Assembly: GCF_015767675.1 (NCBI RefSeq)
Contig: NZ_CP065218.1
Location: 434,001 to 498,000, forward strand
DNA from: Vibrio navarrensis
Lineage (GTDB): Bacteria > Pseudomonadota > Gammaproteobacteria > Enterobacterales > Vibrionaceae
DNA: 64,000 nt
Reading direction: 5' to 3'
Of this stretch, positions 18,662 through 27,464 are shown piece by piece (positions within the stretch are counted from its first letter, which is position 1; every line of letters starts with the position of its first letter). The notes below the pieces were generated by a model that was not told the DNA's origin, searched no databases, and was given only the letters and a program-made list of their open reading frames with translations. A program made the position numbers and the translations under genes.

Positions 18662-19201
18662 CTTTTTTTTCGGCATCGGATAGCTTTTGCTAACAAACTC
18701 CGTTTCTTCCACTTGGTTGATCTGGTTCGTGTACGAGGCAAGCGCATACATCACATTGGCCAGCAAATTGCCATAGCGAAACAGGATTGGTGCAGGCGAC
18801 TTCAGGCCACTGTGTTCAATCGCAACCAAGGCCCTCACTACTTTTTTCGCCTGACAGCGGCAAAGGTGCAATTGCGACGACACAGGGTGACCACCCGGCA
18901 GCACAAATCCAGCAAAACCACCGGACAACGCTTCACGCAGCGCGTCATAGTCGGCGGTCAATGCCTCAACATCCTCTTCGCCGATCGCTAACTTGCCACG
19001 CACTGAACCGTTAAGATGATAAATGTTCGCTTGCAGTCGGCTCAGCACCTCTCGCACCAGAGGATCGAGCGGCTGCATGCTCAGGACGAGCCCAACTCGG
19101 CAGCAAAGTTCATCTGCGGCAATTTCAAAATCACACACAGCACTCTCTTCATAAATAAACGGATAGCAGAGCTCTGCCATGACTTTACTGACGGGTTTCA
19201 C
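18659..19201 (-). CDS. PduO-type cobalamin adenosyltransferase homologue, lacks ATP loop
   Basis: 180 residues. The central and C-terminal parts match PduO-type ATP:cob(I)alamin adenosyltransferases: GFVLPGGHPVSSQLHLCRCQ (where the family has FVLPGG, Ala/His and Arg residues) and RYGNLLANVMYALASYTN (family RLSDLLFVLAR-like helix). The family's N-terminal TRTGDxGxT loop that binds ATP is absent: the protein starts directly with MKPVSKVMAELCYPFIY. Catalysis is therefore doubtful, and it may bind cobalamin or act as a regulator. The GTG start has GGAG 8 bases upstream. It follows hutZ but is separated from it by a terminator. Confidence 0.72.
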   Translation of the reverse strand: MKPVSKVMAELCYPFIYEESAVCDFEIAADELCCRVGLVLSMQPLDPLVREVLSRLQANIYHLNGSVRGKLAIGEEDVEALTADYDALREALSGGFAGFVLPGGHPVSSQLHLCRCQAKKVVRALVAIEHSGLKSPAPILFRYGNLLANVMYALASYTNQINQVEETEFVSKSYPMPKKK

Positions 19202-19218
19202 AACGTATCTCCAGCCGA

Positions 19219-19251
19219 TAAAAAAGGGAGTCAGTATAACCTAACTCCCTT
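19219..19251 (-). terminator. Rho-independent terminator after hutWXZ
   Basis: Eight-base arms AAGGGAGT/ACTCCCTT (19224-19231 and 19244-19251). On the minus strand they are followed by six T residues. It lies between the hutZ stop and the start of the adenosyltransferase-like gene. Confidence 0.8.
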
Positions 19252-19280
19252 AAACTCATTAATATTTGCCAGCGTCGAGC

Positions 19281-19811
19281 TTAGCCATTAGAGATCTGGC
19301 GGTGCCCTTCTTGCAAATGAACAAAATCGACCAAATCTTCGCCAGACACTTGATACGCTTGACCAAAGCCTTTGACAAACAAACCCCGTTCAGCTTTTAA
19401 ATTGAACAAGACAAAATCTTCCAGTTGGCTCAAGCCCGCAACAATTTCACCAAAGCGCTCTTGCATCTGACCAATCACCTGCTGCCAAAGTTGGCTATCG
19501 CGCTCCACCACACTGGCGACGGCATCAAACGTCAGGCGTTTACGCGCAAATAGCTGTTTTGCTGAATCTTCATCTTCGATCATCATCAAAGAGACTTGTG
19601 GATTCTCTAGGAGATTGCGTGCATGACGTGCGATTTGCGAAATCAGCACAAAGTAACCTTCTTGATTTTGTACAAAAGGCGCGTAGCTGACATTTGGGCG
19701 GCCATCTTTATCAACCGTCGCCAGTTGCAAGGTTTGACGCTCTTGGCGGAACTCTTTGATCTCCGGCTCTAAGCGGCCTTGTAGTCGTTCTTGTTTTACC
19801 TGCTGATCCAT
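19281..19811 (-). CDS. hutZ: haem-degrading protein HutZ
   Basis: 176 residues with the split-barrel flavin-reductase/pyridoxamine-oxidase fold (TLQLATVDKDGRPNVSYAPF; HARNLLENPQVSLMMIED). Residues D132 and H170 are both present at the positions I recall as the haem-ligand network of V. cholerae HutZ, which supports the assignment strongly. It binds haem in the cytoplasm and breaks it down to release iron. It is the last gene of hutW-hutX-hutZ, 24 bases after hutX. Confidence 0.95.
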   Translation of the reverse strand: MDQQVKQERLQGRLEPEIKEFRQERQTLQLATVDKDGRPNVSYAPFVQNQEGYFVLISQIARHARNLLENPQVSLMMIEDEDSAKQLFARKRLTFDAVASVVERDSQLWQQVIGQMQERFGEIVAGLSQLEDFVLFNLKAERGLFVKGFGQAYQVSGEDLVDFVHLQEGHRQISNG

Positions 19812-19835
19812 GACTTTCTCCTCACTCTTATTCTA

Positions 19836-20339
19836 TTACTTTGCAAACTCAGCTTGCATGGCTTTAAAACGCTCCACTTGCTGTGGAATCAGCTCACGCT
19901 TATCATCACGGCCAAGGTAGATTTTAAAAATGTTTTCCCCGCTCTCGGAGAAAAAGCCGAAATAGTGGCTCTCACGCCCCATAAAAGGCTTGCTCACTAA
20001 ACCAACCGCTTTAACGTTGTCCAGCTTGAGATGGCCGTGCAGCTCACCTTGACGTCCCATCAGGTTGTAATAGCCTCTGGCTTCTTTTCCTTTGGGAAAT
20101 GGCGCTTTCACCTCAAATATTGAGCCAAAGGCGTGCACTATCGTCGTCACTGGGCCGAAGTCGACCAGACTTTCCAAGACAGACTGAGCCATTTCACCCG
20201 GTAGCATTACCACCATGTCGCTTGGCAAGGCACTGACCACATCCAGCTCTGACACATTAAGGCGTTCGGCCATTGCCCCCGGCAACAAAGTTGGTTCTTG
20301 TTGCAACAACTCTGCGACTTTTGCTTGTAGTTCGTTCAT
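19836..20339 (-). CDS. hutX: intracellular haem-transfer protein HutX
   Basis: 167 residues of the HutX/ChuX family, with VSALPSDMVVMLPGE near the N-terminus and the GRQGELHGHLKLDNVKAVGLVS segment. With the start at MNELQAK (GGAAG 5 bases upstream), Tyr90 falls where I recall the haem-ligand tyrosine of V. cholerae HutX, so I prefer this start to a TTG ten codons earlier. The role is to carry haem to HutZ. It lies 45 bases after hutW. Confidence 0.93.
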   Translation of the reverse strand: MNELQAKVAELLQQEPTLLPGAMAERLNVSELDVVSALPSDMVVMLPGEMAQSVLESLVDFGPVTTIVHAFGSIFEVKAPFPKGKEARGYYNLMGRQGELHGHLKLDNVKAVGLVSKPFMGRESHYFGFFSESGENIFKIYLGRDDKRELIPQQVERFKAMQAEFAK

Positions 20340-20384
20340 TTTGCTTCCAAAAGTTCTTGGTTTATTCAATAAATTGCGCTGTTG

Positions 20385-21758
20385 TTACAGCGCAATATCG
20401 TAAATTTGCTGTTGTTGCTGATACTCAGAGCTTAGTACTTGAATGCAAGCTTGAGCGAGTGTCACCGCCCAAAAGCTACCTGCCAACGTTAACACCAGAC
20501 TCTGTTCATTCAGATCAACTAAACCTTTTTGCTGCCAAACTTCAAACAGTGGACGCAGATACTCAAACGTGCCCACTCCAGAAAAATCAGCAAGCTGGCA
20601 GGCTTGCAGCACACCGCGATCAAAACCCGATTTTAAGGCTGAAAAAATTGGCTCTAAGCGGTGCTGCTTTGTCATCAGCATCAAGGGCAGGCGTTGCTGT
20701 CTCATCGCTTCGAGATAGCTATCAAGCTGGCGCTCTTGCATCAAACCATAACCACCAATCGAGCCACCCGCACCACAACCGATTGGCAACACTTCAGCGT
20801 AGGTTTTTGCCAAACTGTTGTATAAACTACGCTCACGATTGTCCGTTGCCCAGTGATTAACACTGAGCTGCTTGAGGTGGTGCGCTTGCATAAACTCAAC
20901 ACCCAGTTGATACATAGACGCTTTCTCTGCGGTGGTTGCGGGTGCAGGCAAACGGCCTTTTTCCACTAAGTTGAGCATGGGCGCGCTGCCACCAACGACC
21001 AGTTGATACAGATCTAAACCATGCGCACCGGTTGAGATGAAATCCTGCAGATCTTGCTGCAGCACTTGCTCACTTTGATGCGGTAAACCGTAAAGCAGAT
21101 CAACAATGATGGGCGCTTCATCGTAACCTGCCAGCTCACTAATGCGAGAAAGCACTTGCTCTCTGTCGTCCAAGCGTTTGGCGCTGCGTCTTACTAAAGT
21201 ATCAAAGCTCTGCACGCCAAAGGAGAAACGGTTAAAACCTCCTTTTAGCGCACTTTGATACATCTCATCGCTAAAACGGTTGATTCGGCCTTCTAAAGTG
21301 ATTTCGCAGTCAGCCGCCAATGGAAAGCGGCTGCGCAGCAACGTGCCTAGCTGCTCTACCTGTTTCGGCGATAAGTCAGTTGGCGTTCCGCCGCCAACAT
21401 AGACCGCGTGAAACACGCCGTTTTGTGTCCAAGGCTGTGCCGCTTTGAGTTCAACTTCTGCCATCAAGGCGGCGAAATAGCTATCAACCAACTGACGGCT
21501 AGCTGCATTTTGGAAGAAATTACAAAAGGTACAGCGCACGCGACAAAATGGAATGTGCACATAAAGACAACGCTTTTGCTTGGTGCTCTCTTGCTGAGAC
21601 ATCAGCTGCTGGAACGTCGGACTCATTTTGTCCGCTGCTACGGGGCGACTTCCTCCCCCTGCGTGCGCAGCGTGTTTTTGTGCAAATGCAAAGCGCAGTG
21701 GATCGGGGGTGTTCGCGCCAAGAATCGATTGATCGTACTTCTCTAAATTAAGCGTCAT
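20385..21758 (-). CDS. hutW: radical-SAM haem-utilisation protein HutW
   Basis: About 457 residues. The radical-SAM cluster motif CX3CX2C is at C72, C76 and C79 (FCRVRCTFC), followed by the SAM-binding YVGGGTPTDLS and RFSFGVQSFD segments. It resembles HemN-like and ChuW-like enzymes, which open haem anaerobically, so an oxygen-independent haem-breakdown role is likely. It is the first gene of hutWXZ. The ATG at 21758 is used here; a GTG seven codons upstream (21779) is an alternative, and neither has a strong ribosome site. The Fur-type operator upstream suggests expression under iron starvation. Confidence 0.92.
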   Translation of the reverse strand: MTLNLEKYDQSILGANTPDPLRFAFAQKHAAHAGGGSRPVAADKMSPTFQQLMSQQESTKQKRCLYVHIPFCRVRCTFCNFFQNAASRQLVDSYFAALMAEVELKAAQPWTQNGVFHAVYVGGGTPTDLSPKQVEQLGTLLRSRFPLAADCEITLEGRINRFSDEMYQSALKGGFNRFSFGVQSFDTLVRRSAKRLDDREQVLSRISELAGYDEAPIIVDLLYGLPHQSEQVLQQDLQDFISTGAHGLDLYQLVVGGSAPMLNLVEKGRLPAPATTAEKASMYQLGVEFMQAHHLKQLSVNHWATDNRERSLYNSLAKTYAEVLPIGCGAGGSIGGYGLMQERQLDSYLEAMRQQRLPLMLMTKQHRLEPIFSALKSGFDRGVLQACQLADFSGVGTFEYLRPLFEVWQQKGLVDLNEQSLVLTLAGSFWAVTLAQACIQVLSSEYQQQQQIYDIAL

Positions 21759-21835
21759 AGTTACTCGCTTATCACTCACCAGATAAAGCTTGGGAGCCTA
21801 ACTCTTTAAACTGGGCAAATGATAAAATCAGACAA

Positions 21836-21872
21836 ATGATAATGCAATTGATAATTGATATTATTTGTATTG
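21836..21872. promoter_or_regulatory. Fur-type operator shared by hutWXZ and tonB1
   Basis: This AT-rich stretch between the divergent hutW and tonB1 genes contains several GATAAT/ATTAT hexamers in overlapping array (GATAATGCAATTGATAATT and the following GATATTATTTG). This matches the look of iron-box consensus repeats. One alignment gives 13 of 19 matches to the Fur consensus. Iron repression in both directions is the expected outcome. Confidence 0.7.
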
Positions 21873-21910
21873 TAGGTGATAATCTCGCCCAGTTAGCTTG
21901 ACTGGACAGT

Positions 21911-22672
21911 ATGAACATTGTGAATTTACCTAGATATGTCTTCGCAGGAATGGCGTCTCTCGTGCTGCACGCTGCCATACTTTTTGTTGCAGATGAGCAG
22001 CAAGCCTTTGCTGCAACCGCTGGAAATCAATCTTCTCCCGTGGCGGTGAATCTTGTTGCGGTTAAGCCTCAGCCACCAGCAGCGAAAGTCGAGCCGCAAC
22101 ATCCACCCGTCGAAAAAAAACCAGTGGTCGAAGAGGCAAAAAAGCCTCAGCCAGCACCCGTTCAACGAGAAAAAGTGCACAAGCCGGTTAAGAAAGAGGC
22201 TATCAAACCGCCAGCAAAAACGCAGCCTATAAAAGCAAAACAAACGCCACCTGTGGCAACGGACAAGGCTGAAACTCAAGCAGAGCAGACAGAAGTACAG
22301 CCGAAAGAAGAAAAGCAAACCGTGGCTGAAAATCCACAACCGAGCAGTAAACCGACACCAGCGCAGAGTGCGCAAGGAGCGAGCAGTTTGCCGGTACTGG
22401 TCGACAGACCAAGTTATCTCGAAAGGCCCGTGCCACCGAAATACCCTCGTCTTGCACAAAAAAGGGGCATCGAAGGCACCGCGATGATTGAGATTTGGCT
22501 CAATGAAAAAGGCGAGCAGATCAAATCGGTGCTGATCGCCTCCAGCGGCGCAGAGATGTTGGATAACGCCGCGTTAAAAGCGACCAAAGCGTGGCGCTTC
22601 TCTCCACACGTTGAGAACGGCAGAAGAATGCCTTCTCGCATCAGAGTTCCCGTTCGTTTTTCATTGGATTAA
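21911..22672 (+). CDS. tonB1: TonB1 energy-transducing protein
   Basis: 253 residues. An N-terminal inner-membrane helix carries the conserved His (SLVLHAAILFVA). A Pro/Lys/Glu-rich periplasmic spacer (about 50-155) and a C-terminal TonB domain follow, with PPKYPRLAQKRGIEGTAMIE and the WRFSP signature. It passes proton-motive force from ExbB1/ExbD1 to outer-membrane receptors. It is the first gene of the rightward operon with exbB1, exbD1 and hutBCD, and is divergent from hutW under the Fur-type operator. Confidence 0.95.
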   Translation: MNIVNLPRYVFAGMASLVLHAAILFVADEQQAFAATAGNQSSPVAVNLVAVKPQPPAAKVEPQHPPVEKKPVVEEAKKPQPAPVQREKVHKPVKKEAIKPPAKTQPIKAKQTPPVATDKAETQAEQTEVQPKEEKQTVAENPQPSSKPTPAQSAQGASSLPVLVDRPSYLERPVPPKYPRLAQKRGIEGTAMIEIWLNEKGEQIKSVLIASSGAEMLDNAALKATKAWRFSPHVENGRRMPSRIRVPVRFSLD

Positions 22673-22674
22673 CT

Positions 22675-23361
22675 ATGCAACATATACATCAACTACAGAG
22701 CCAACTTGGGCTAATGGCTTGGCCGCTAATCATTTGTTCGACCGTGATGGTGATGATCCTTGTCGAGCGATCCATTCAAGTCGTGCTGAGTCTTGGGGTT
22801 GGCAAACGTGCCATTCGCCGTGAGTTGCACACTATTTCGCCCACCAATAACCTGCACATTGAACAGTTGGCTGAACGCCTAGCGTCGAAGCGTCCACTGC
22901 TTTACAAAGGGGTCGCCATGTTACTGGCGCATCACGCGTTTGCGAAATCCTTGCGAGAAGATGCCGCTGGAATGTGGCTGCAAGAAAAACGCCATCAACT
23001 TCACTCTGGCTTACGTTTGCTCACTTTGATCGGCGTGCTTAGCCCTTTAATTGGCCTGCTCGGCACCGTACTGGGGCTGATTGAGATGTTTAAAGGCGTC
23101 GCTGCTTCCAGCGGTAATATCACTCCCAACGATCTCGCCGATGGTCTTGGCCTCGCAATGCGCACCACCGCCGCTGGCCTATTGATTGCCCTGCCCGCAA
23201 TTGCAGGGGCGCAGCTACTTGGGCTTTGGGCAGATAGAGTGATGGCCAAACTGGAGCACACGCTCAACTACGTCAACTTGTGGCTGGAAGGCGTTGCCGT
23301 AGAGCACGTTTCTCCACAAGGTCAGCGCACAGCAACCGAACTGACGACGGAGCTGAAATGA
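22675..23361 (+). CDS. exbB1: ExbB1 proton-channel subunit
   Basis: 228 residues with three hydrophobic helices. The last two have the ExbB/TolQ/MotA pattern: LRLLTLIGVLSPLIGLLGTV and GLGLAMRTTAAGLLIALPAI. It forms the pentameric proton channel that energises TonB1 with ExbD1. It starts 2 bases after the tonB1 stop, and its stop overlaps the exbD1 start by four bases (ATGA), so translation is coupled. Confidence 0.95.
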   Translation: MQHIHQLQSQLGLMAWPLIICSTVMVMILVERSIQVVLSLGVGKRAIRRELHTISPTNNLHIEQLAERLASKRPLLYKGVAMLLAHHAFAKSLREDAAGMWLQEKRHQLHSGLRLLTLIGVLSPLIGLLGTVLGLIEMFKGVAASSGNITPNDLADGLGLAMRTTAAGLLIALPAIAGAQLLGLWADRVMAKLEHTLNYVNLWLEGVAVEHVSPQGQRTATELTTELK

Positions 23362-23771
23362 TCAAAGCGCCGCCACCCGACAACTCGCCTGGCTTGACAC
23401 CGGATCTCACTCCGCTGCTCGACATCATCTTCATTGTGATGGTGTTTTTGATGCTGACGGCGGCTGTCAAGCTCGATTCCATTGATGTTGACTTGCCAAG
23501 CAGCGACTCCAACACCGCCGCACCAGTCGAAAAGCAGTCGTTGACCATCAATATTTTGGCTGAGGAACCGCATTGGGCGATCAATGGCCAACGTTACATC
23601 GATTGGGATAACTTTACGCTCGCTTTAATTGAAGAAAGCAAAAACTCAGACAAACCCGTGGTGATTGGCGCAGATAAAACCGCCGACATTCAACATCTGG
23701 TGAGGCTGCTCGGATTTCTTCAAGAGAGCGGCATTAAAGCGACACAACTTCTTACCGAACCACCGCAATAA
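23358..23771 (+). CDS. exbD1: ExbD1 proton-channel subunit
   Basis: 137 residues. It has one N-terminal membrane helix containing the essential Asp (TPLLDIIFIVMVFLML, D22), then a periplasmic domain ending in SGIKATQLLTEP. The start is the ATG that overlaps the exbB1 stop; a longer open frame to the left belongs to the overlap region. It partners ExbB1 and TonB1. Confidence 0.95.
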   Translation: MIKAPPPDNSPGLTPDLTPLLDIIFIVMVFLMLTAAVKLDSIDVDLPSSDSNTAAPVEKQSLTINILAEEPHWAINGQRYIDWDNFTLALIEESKNSDKPVVIGADKTADIQHLVRLLGFLQESGIKATQLLTEPPQ

Positions 23772-23783
23772 GAGATTTCATCT

Positions 23784-24641
23784 ATGAAAAAGCAACTGAC
23801 GACCATCGCTGCGAGCATCGCTCTGCTTGGCACAGTGATGGTGAGCCAAACCGCCGCCGCAGAGGAACGCCTAATCAGCGCAGGCAGCGCCGTGACTGAG
23901 CTGGTTTTTGCGCTCCACGCTGAGAAAAGTTTAGTCGGCGTCGATGTCACGAGTCATCTACCCGACTCGGTATCACTGCCCCAAATTGGGTATCACCGCA
24001 GCCTCTCCGCTGAAGGATTACTGGCTCTAAACCCAACCACCTTAGTCGGCTCCGATGAAATGGGCCCAGCGCCTGTGCTAGCACAGCTTAAATCCACCGG
24101 TGTGGATGTTAAAGTGGTCAATACCGACACTAATGTCGACGGCTTGATGCAGCGTATCGACGATATTGCTCTACTGGTTGATCGAACCGCAGAAGCCTCT
24201 CAGTTGAAACAGATCGTTACCCAGCAAGTAGCCAAACTCAGCAGTAATCAACCGGCCGAAAGCAGCAAAAAGAAAGTGCTGTTTCTTTTGATCCACGATG
24301 GTCGTGCACCCAGCGTGGCTGGCAATGACACTACGCCGGATGCCATCATCAAGCTCGCTGGTGCCATCAACCCCGCTGCAAAACAATTAAACTCATACAA
24401 ACCGCTGTCAACAGAAGCCATGGTCGAAATGCAGCCCGATGTGATTTTGGTGAGCGGCCGAAGCTACGAAAAATTAGGCGGGCCGGATGCCATCATCAAG
24501 ATGTTACCGCTGCTTGCAGCAACCCCTGCAGGCATCAACAAACAGATCGTCACCATTGATGGGTCAGCCCTTGTGGGTGGCTTAGGTCTAAAAAGCTTAG
24601 CGGAAGCTGAGCGTCTTAATCAGCTTCTCTATACCAACTAG
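23784..24641 (+). CDS. hutB: haem ABC transporter, periplasmic haem-binding protein HutB
   Basis: 285 residues. A cleavable signal peptide (residues 1-26, ending QTAAA) precedes a class III (BtuF-like) two-lobed binding protein. The HmuT/HutB signature IGYHRSLSAEGLLALNP is present; its Tyr and His are candidate haem ligands. It delivers haem to HutCD. It lies 12 bases after exbD1, and its stop overlaps the hutC start by one base. Confidence 0.94.
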   Translation: MKKQLTTIAASIALLGTVMVSQTAAAEERLISAGSAVTELVFALHAEKSLVGVDVTSHLPDSVSLPQIGYHRSLSAEGLLALNPTTLVGSDEMGPAPVLAQLKSTGVDVKVVNTDTNVDGLMQRIDDIALLVDRTAEASQLKQIVTQQVAKLSSNQPAESSKKKVLFLLIHDGRAPSVAGNDTTPDAIIKLAGAINPAAKQLNSYKPLSTEAMVEMQPDVILVSGRSYEKLGGPDAIIKMLPLLAATPAGINKQIVTIDGSALVGGLGLKSLAEAERLNQLLYTN

Positions 24642-25681
24642 TGATCACCATGTTACGCCGTCTTTCTCTTGCCCAAGTGCTGTGCTTTTTTAGCTTGCTG
24701 TTAGTTGCGACCGCCGTCTCTTCAGTGACCGTCGGGCCGATGAACATCAGCGCCAATGACACTTTCCACAGCTTACTTAATTTAGGCGACTTACCAGCGC
24801 ATATCGACATCGTGATCCGCGAGATCCGCCTGCCACGCACCTTGCTCTGTATGTTGGTCGGCGCGATCCTCGCGTTGTGTGGCGTAGTAATGCAAGGCCT
24901 GTTTCGTAACCCATTAGCCGAGCCGGGCATCATCGGTGTTTCGGCCGGTGCGGCGCTCGGCGGCGCCGTGGCAATTGTCGGCCTTTCTCAAGTCAGTCAG
25001 CTATATCCGCAACTGATGAACTTGGCGATTTTGCCGCTGTTTAGCTTTCTCGGCGGTGCGGGCGCAACATGGCTTGTCTATCGTATTGGCGCGAGCAAGT
25101 TCGGTACGTCAGTCACCATCATGCTACTTGCGGGTGTCGCCATCAGTGCCATTTCTGGCGCGGTAATTGGCTATCTCAATTTTCTCGCCGACGATCAAAC
25201 CTTGCGCGATCTCTCGTTATGGTCGATGGGATCTCTCGCCGCCTCCAGTTGGTCATCCATCATGCTGGCACTGGTCACTATGCTGATTCTTTATGGTTAC
25301 TTTGCCCACAAAGCGATGCCACTCAACGCGCTGTTACTCGGAGAGGCCGAAGCGAGACACCTTGGCATTGACGTACAATCACTCAAACGAGGGTTGATCA
25401 CATTGGCGGCTGTGGGCGTCGGCGTAACGGTCAGCATTTGTGGCGCGGTCGGTTTTATCGGTTTGGTCATCCCTCATCTTGGCCGAATGCTCGCCGGGCC
25501 GGACCATCGCAAGCTGATCCCCATTTCGGCGATACTTGGCGCGTTGCTGCTGACAGCTGCCGATATGATTGCACGCATCGCGGTTGCCCCCGCAGAACTG
25601 CCTGTGGGCATCGTCACAGCGGCGATTGGCGCTCCTTTCTTCATCTATCTGTTACTGCAACAAAAAGGAAAAATGCTGTGA
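24641..25681 (+). CDS. hutC: haem ABC transporter permease HutC
   Basis: 346 residues with about nine to ten membrane helices of the FecCD/BtuC family: EIRLPRTLLCMLVGAILALCGVVMQGLFRNPLAEPGIIG, and the GFIGLVIPHLGRMLAGPDHR coupling-helix region. The GTG at 24641 overlaps the hutB stop; an ATG three codons on (24650) is an alternative. Neither has a clear ribosome site, so translation is probably coupled. Its end overlaps hutD. Confidence 0.94.
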   Translation: MITMLRRLSLAQVLCFFSLLLVATAVSSVTVGPMNISANDTFHSLLNLGDLPAHIDIVIREIRLPRTLLCMLVGAILALCGVVMQGLFRNPLAEPGIIGVSAGAALGGAVAIVGLSQVSQLYPQLMNLAILPLFSFLGGAGATWLVYRIGASKFGTSVTIMLLAGVAISAISGAVIGYLNFLADDQTLRDLSLWSMGSLAASSWSSIMLALVTMLILYGYFAHKAMPLNALLLGEAEARHLGIDVQSLKRGLITLAAVGVGVTVSICGAVGFIGLVIPHLGRMLAGPDHRKLIPISAILGALLLTAADMIARIAVAPAELPVGIVTAAIGAPFFIYLLLQQKGKML

Positions 25682-26463
25682 GTGGACATGTCGTGCTAAG
25701 TGGTCGACATCTGGAGGTCAAATTTGGCTCTCGAGTGGTGCTAAACAAAGTCGATGTTGATTTTCGAGCTGGCGAAGTGACCGCATTACTCGGGCCAAAT
25801 GGCGCAGGCAAAAGTACCTTGCTCAAGCTGCTGTGCCGCGAAATTTCATCGCCGAACAAGATCGAATATTTCGGCAAAGCGGCTTCACAATGGCAGCCCG
25901 CCGAACTATCCCGCCATCTCGGTCTTTTGCCGCAGAGCAGCGCACTCACGTTTCCTTTTCTGGCACGTGAAGTGGTCGAACTGGGCGCAATTCCCTTAAG
26001 TCTGCCTCAGCATGAAGTCAGCCAACTGGCCCAAGATTACATGCAAAAGACCGATGTATTGCATCTTGCCGAAAGCGTCTACCCTTCGCTATCGGGCGGC
26101 GAAAAGCAAAGGCTCCATTTAGCGAGGGTGCTGACACAATTGCACCAAGCGGGCAAAGACAAAATCTTGATGTTGGATGAGCCGACTTCGGCACTCGATC
26201 TTGCCCACCAGCACAACACGTTGGCGATTGCACGTCAGCTGGCCAAAGAGGAAAATGCCGCCGTCATCGTGGTCTTGCACGATTTAAACCTCGCTGCACA
26301 ATATTCGGATCGCTTGGTCATTTTACATCAAGGGAGAATTGCTGTAGACGCTGCGCCATGGCAAGCGTTAACGCCGCAGATAATTGAAAATGTCTATGGC
26401 TACAAAGCGCTGATAGCTCAGCACCCGACCCTGGGCTTCCCACTGGTCCATGCTGCGGCATAA
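25678..26463 (+). CDS. hutD: haem ABC transporter ATPase HutD
   Basis: 261 residues. Walker A is LLGPNGAGKSTLL, the signature is LSGGEKQRLHLARVL, Walker B is [12 protein letters not shown], and the H-loop is VLHDLNLAAQYSDR. This is the HmuV/HutD subfamily. The GTG start overlaps the hutC stop (GTGA), with AAGGA about 9 bases upstream; the reading frame is open further left but only inside hutC. It is the last gene of the tonB1 operon. Confidence 0.94.
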   Translation: MSGHVVLSGRHLEVKFGSRVVLNKVDVDFRAGEVTALLGPNGAGKSTLLKLLCREISSPNKIEYFGKAASQWQPAELSRHLGLLPQSSALTFPFLAREVVELGAIPLSLPQHEVSQLAQDYMQKTDVLHLAESVYPSLSGGEKQRLHLARVLTQLHQAGKDKILMLDEPTSALDLAHQHNTLAIARQLAKEENAAVIVVLHDLNLAAQYSDRLVILHQGRIAVDAAPWQALTPQIIENVYGYKALIAQHPTLGFPLVHAAA

Positions 26464-26481
26464 CGCTTAACCATGAAAATC

Positions 26482-26511
26482 AAAAAAGCTCCGAAATTCG
26501 GAGCTTTTTTG
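26482..26511. terminator. terminator between hutD and the TetR gene
   Basis: Fourteen-base arms (26482-26495 and 26497-26510) with a very short loop, and A and T runs on both sides. It serves hutD and probably also the convergent TetR gene. Confidence 0.9.
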
Positions 26512-26516
26512 TTCTA

Positions 26517-26975
26517 CTAACTTAGCTGAATCAGTGATTTACCAATCAGCCATTCCAATTCTTTCTCACTGCCTTCACCAAACTGACTGTCCACCATTTT
26601 ATACAAACGATCGATGCCATTGGCGGCAAAATCATGGGCACGCTCTGCCGCCACGATGTGGTGAAACAGCAGACGGAGGATGGCACGGAATTGGTCATTT
26701 TCCAGTGCGGCTATCCAGCTATGAGAAAATTCACCCAGTCCTTTATCGAAATCAAGGTGCTCCACAAACAACTTAAAAATCCGCCCATCCAGTGCCGAGG
26801 TAAAGTCCGTTTTCTTTGGAAAATGGTGGCTTATCCCCGTACGTGAAATGCCTGTCTGTTGGCTAAGAGTGGTGTAGGACATTTTGTCGTACCCCAGTCT
26901 CAGAAGTTGGTCAACAACCGCATCCATGATTTTCTGGATAGTGATTTCGGTATCTTCTTTACTACGCTTTGGCAT
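26517..26975 (-). CDS. TetR-family transcriptional regulator
   Basis: 152 residues, shorter than typical TetR proteins (about 190-210). The N-terminal helix-turn-helix is clear: IQKIMDAVVDQLLRLGYDKMSYTTLSQQTGISRTGISHHFPKKTDF (about 12-58). A compact helical ligand or dimer domain follows. It is convergent with the haem operon, so a link to haem or iron control is possible but unproven. The target genes are unknown. The ribosome site is weak. Confidence 0.85.
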   Translation of the reverse strand: MPKRSKEDTEITIQKIMDAVVDQLLRLGYDKMSYTTLSQQTGISRTGISHHFPKKTDFTSALDGRIFKLFVEHLDFDKGLGEFSHSWIAALENDQFRAILRLLFHHIVAAERAHDFAANGIDRLYKMVDSQFGEGSEKELEWLIGKSLIQLS

Positions 26976-27464
26976 ATTTTCAGCTCTACTCTTTGTAAAT
27001 GCATCCTACTCTACGTATGGAGCAGGAATGGTCATCGCGACTAGGGATCACTGCCCTTAGACTGCATACCGAAAATAAAATTACCTACTTTTTATGACGG
27101 TACTCTGCAATAAAAGCCAGACACATGCCTAAGAGCAAATCCAAATCACAGAATATGCAACCAAATTAACAACAAATATTGTTATCAAATTGGATTTTCT
27201 ATCTGCCTGGATAATCTTTTAATAGCGATAGATTATGTAAAATTTATTTATCCCGAGATACTGTAATAAAATTCTCAAAGGTGCAACTAACACGACAGGT
27301 TTACTGTACTGCTAAACGGTTAAATCAGTTCAAAAATTGACAAAGATCACGTCATCCATTAACAAAAGCTAAAATGATAAGCAGATTATACTCGCTGCGC
27401 TTCATCTGACTGGATAGAAACCGAGTGAGTCCGCTATAATCCCTTTTTTGAGTGAGGATTCGTT
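26976..27464 (+). other. 489-base AT-rich non-coding region
   Basis: I see no open frame of convincing quality and no stable RNA fold. Near the right end, TATAAT (27434-27439) lies 26 bases before the YfcZ start and is a likely -10 element; its -35 is not clear. TTGACA at 27337-27342 has no matching -10. Confidence 0.5.

Noticed and set aside
21926..22459. Long minus-strand frame inside tonB1, rich in Phe and Trp
   Set aside because: It is a shadow of the Pro/Lys-rich tonB1 spacer, with no start signals; tonB1 itself is certain.
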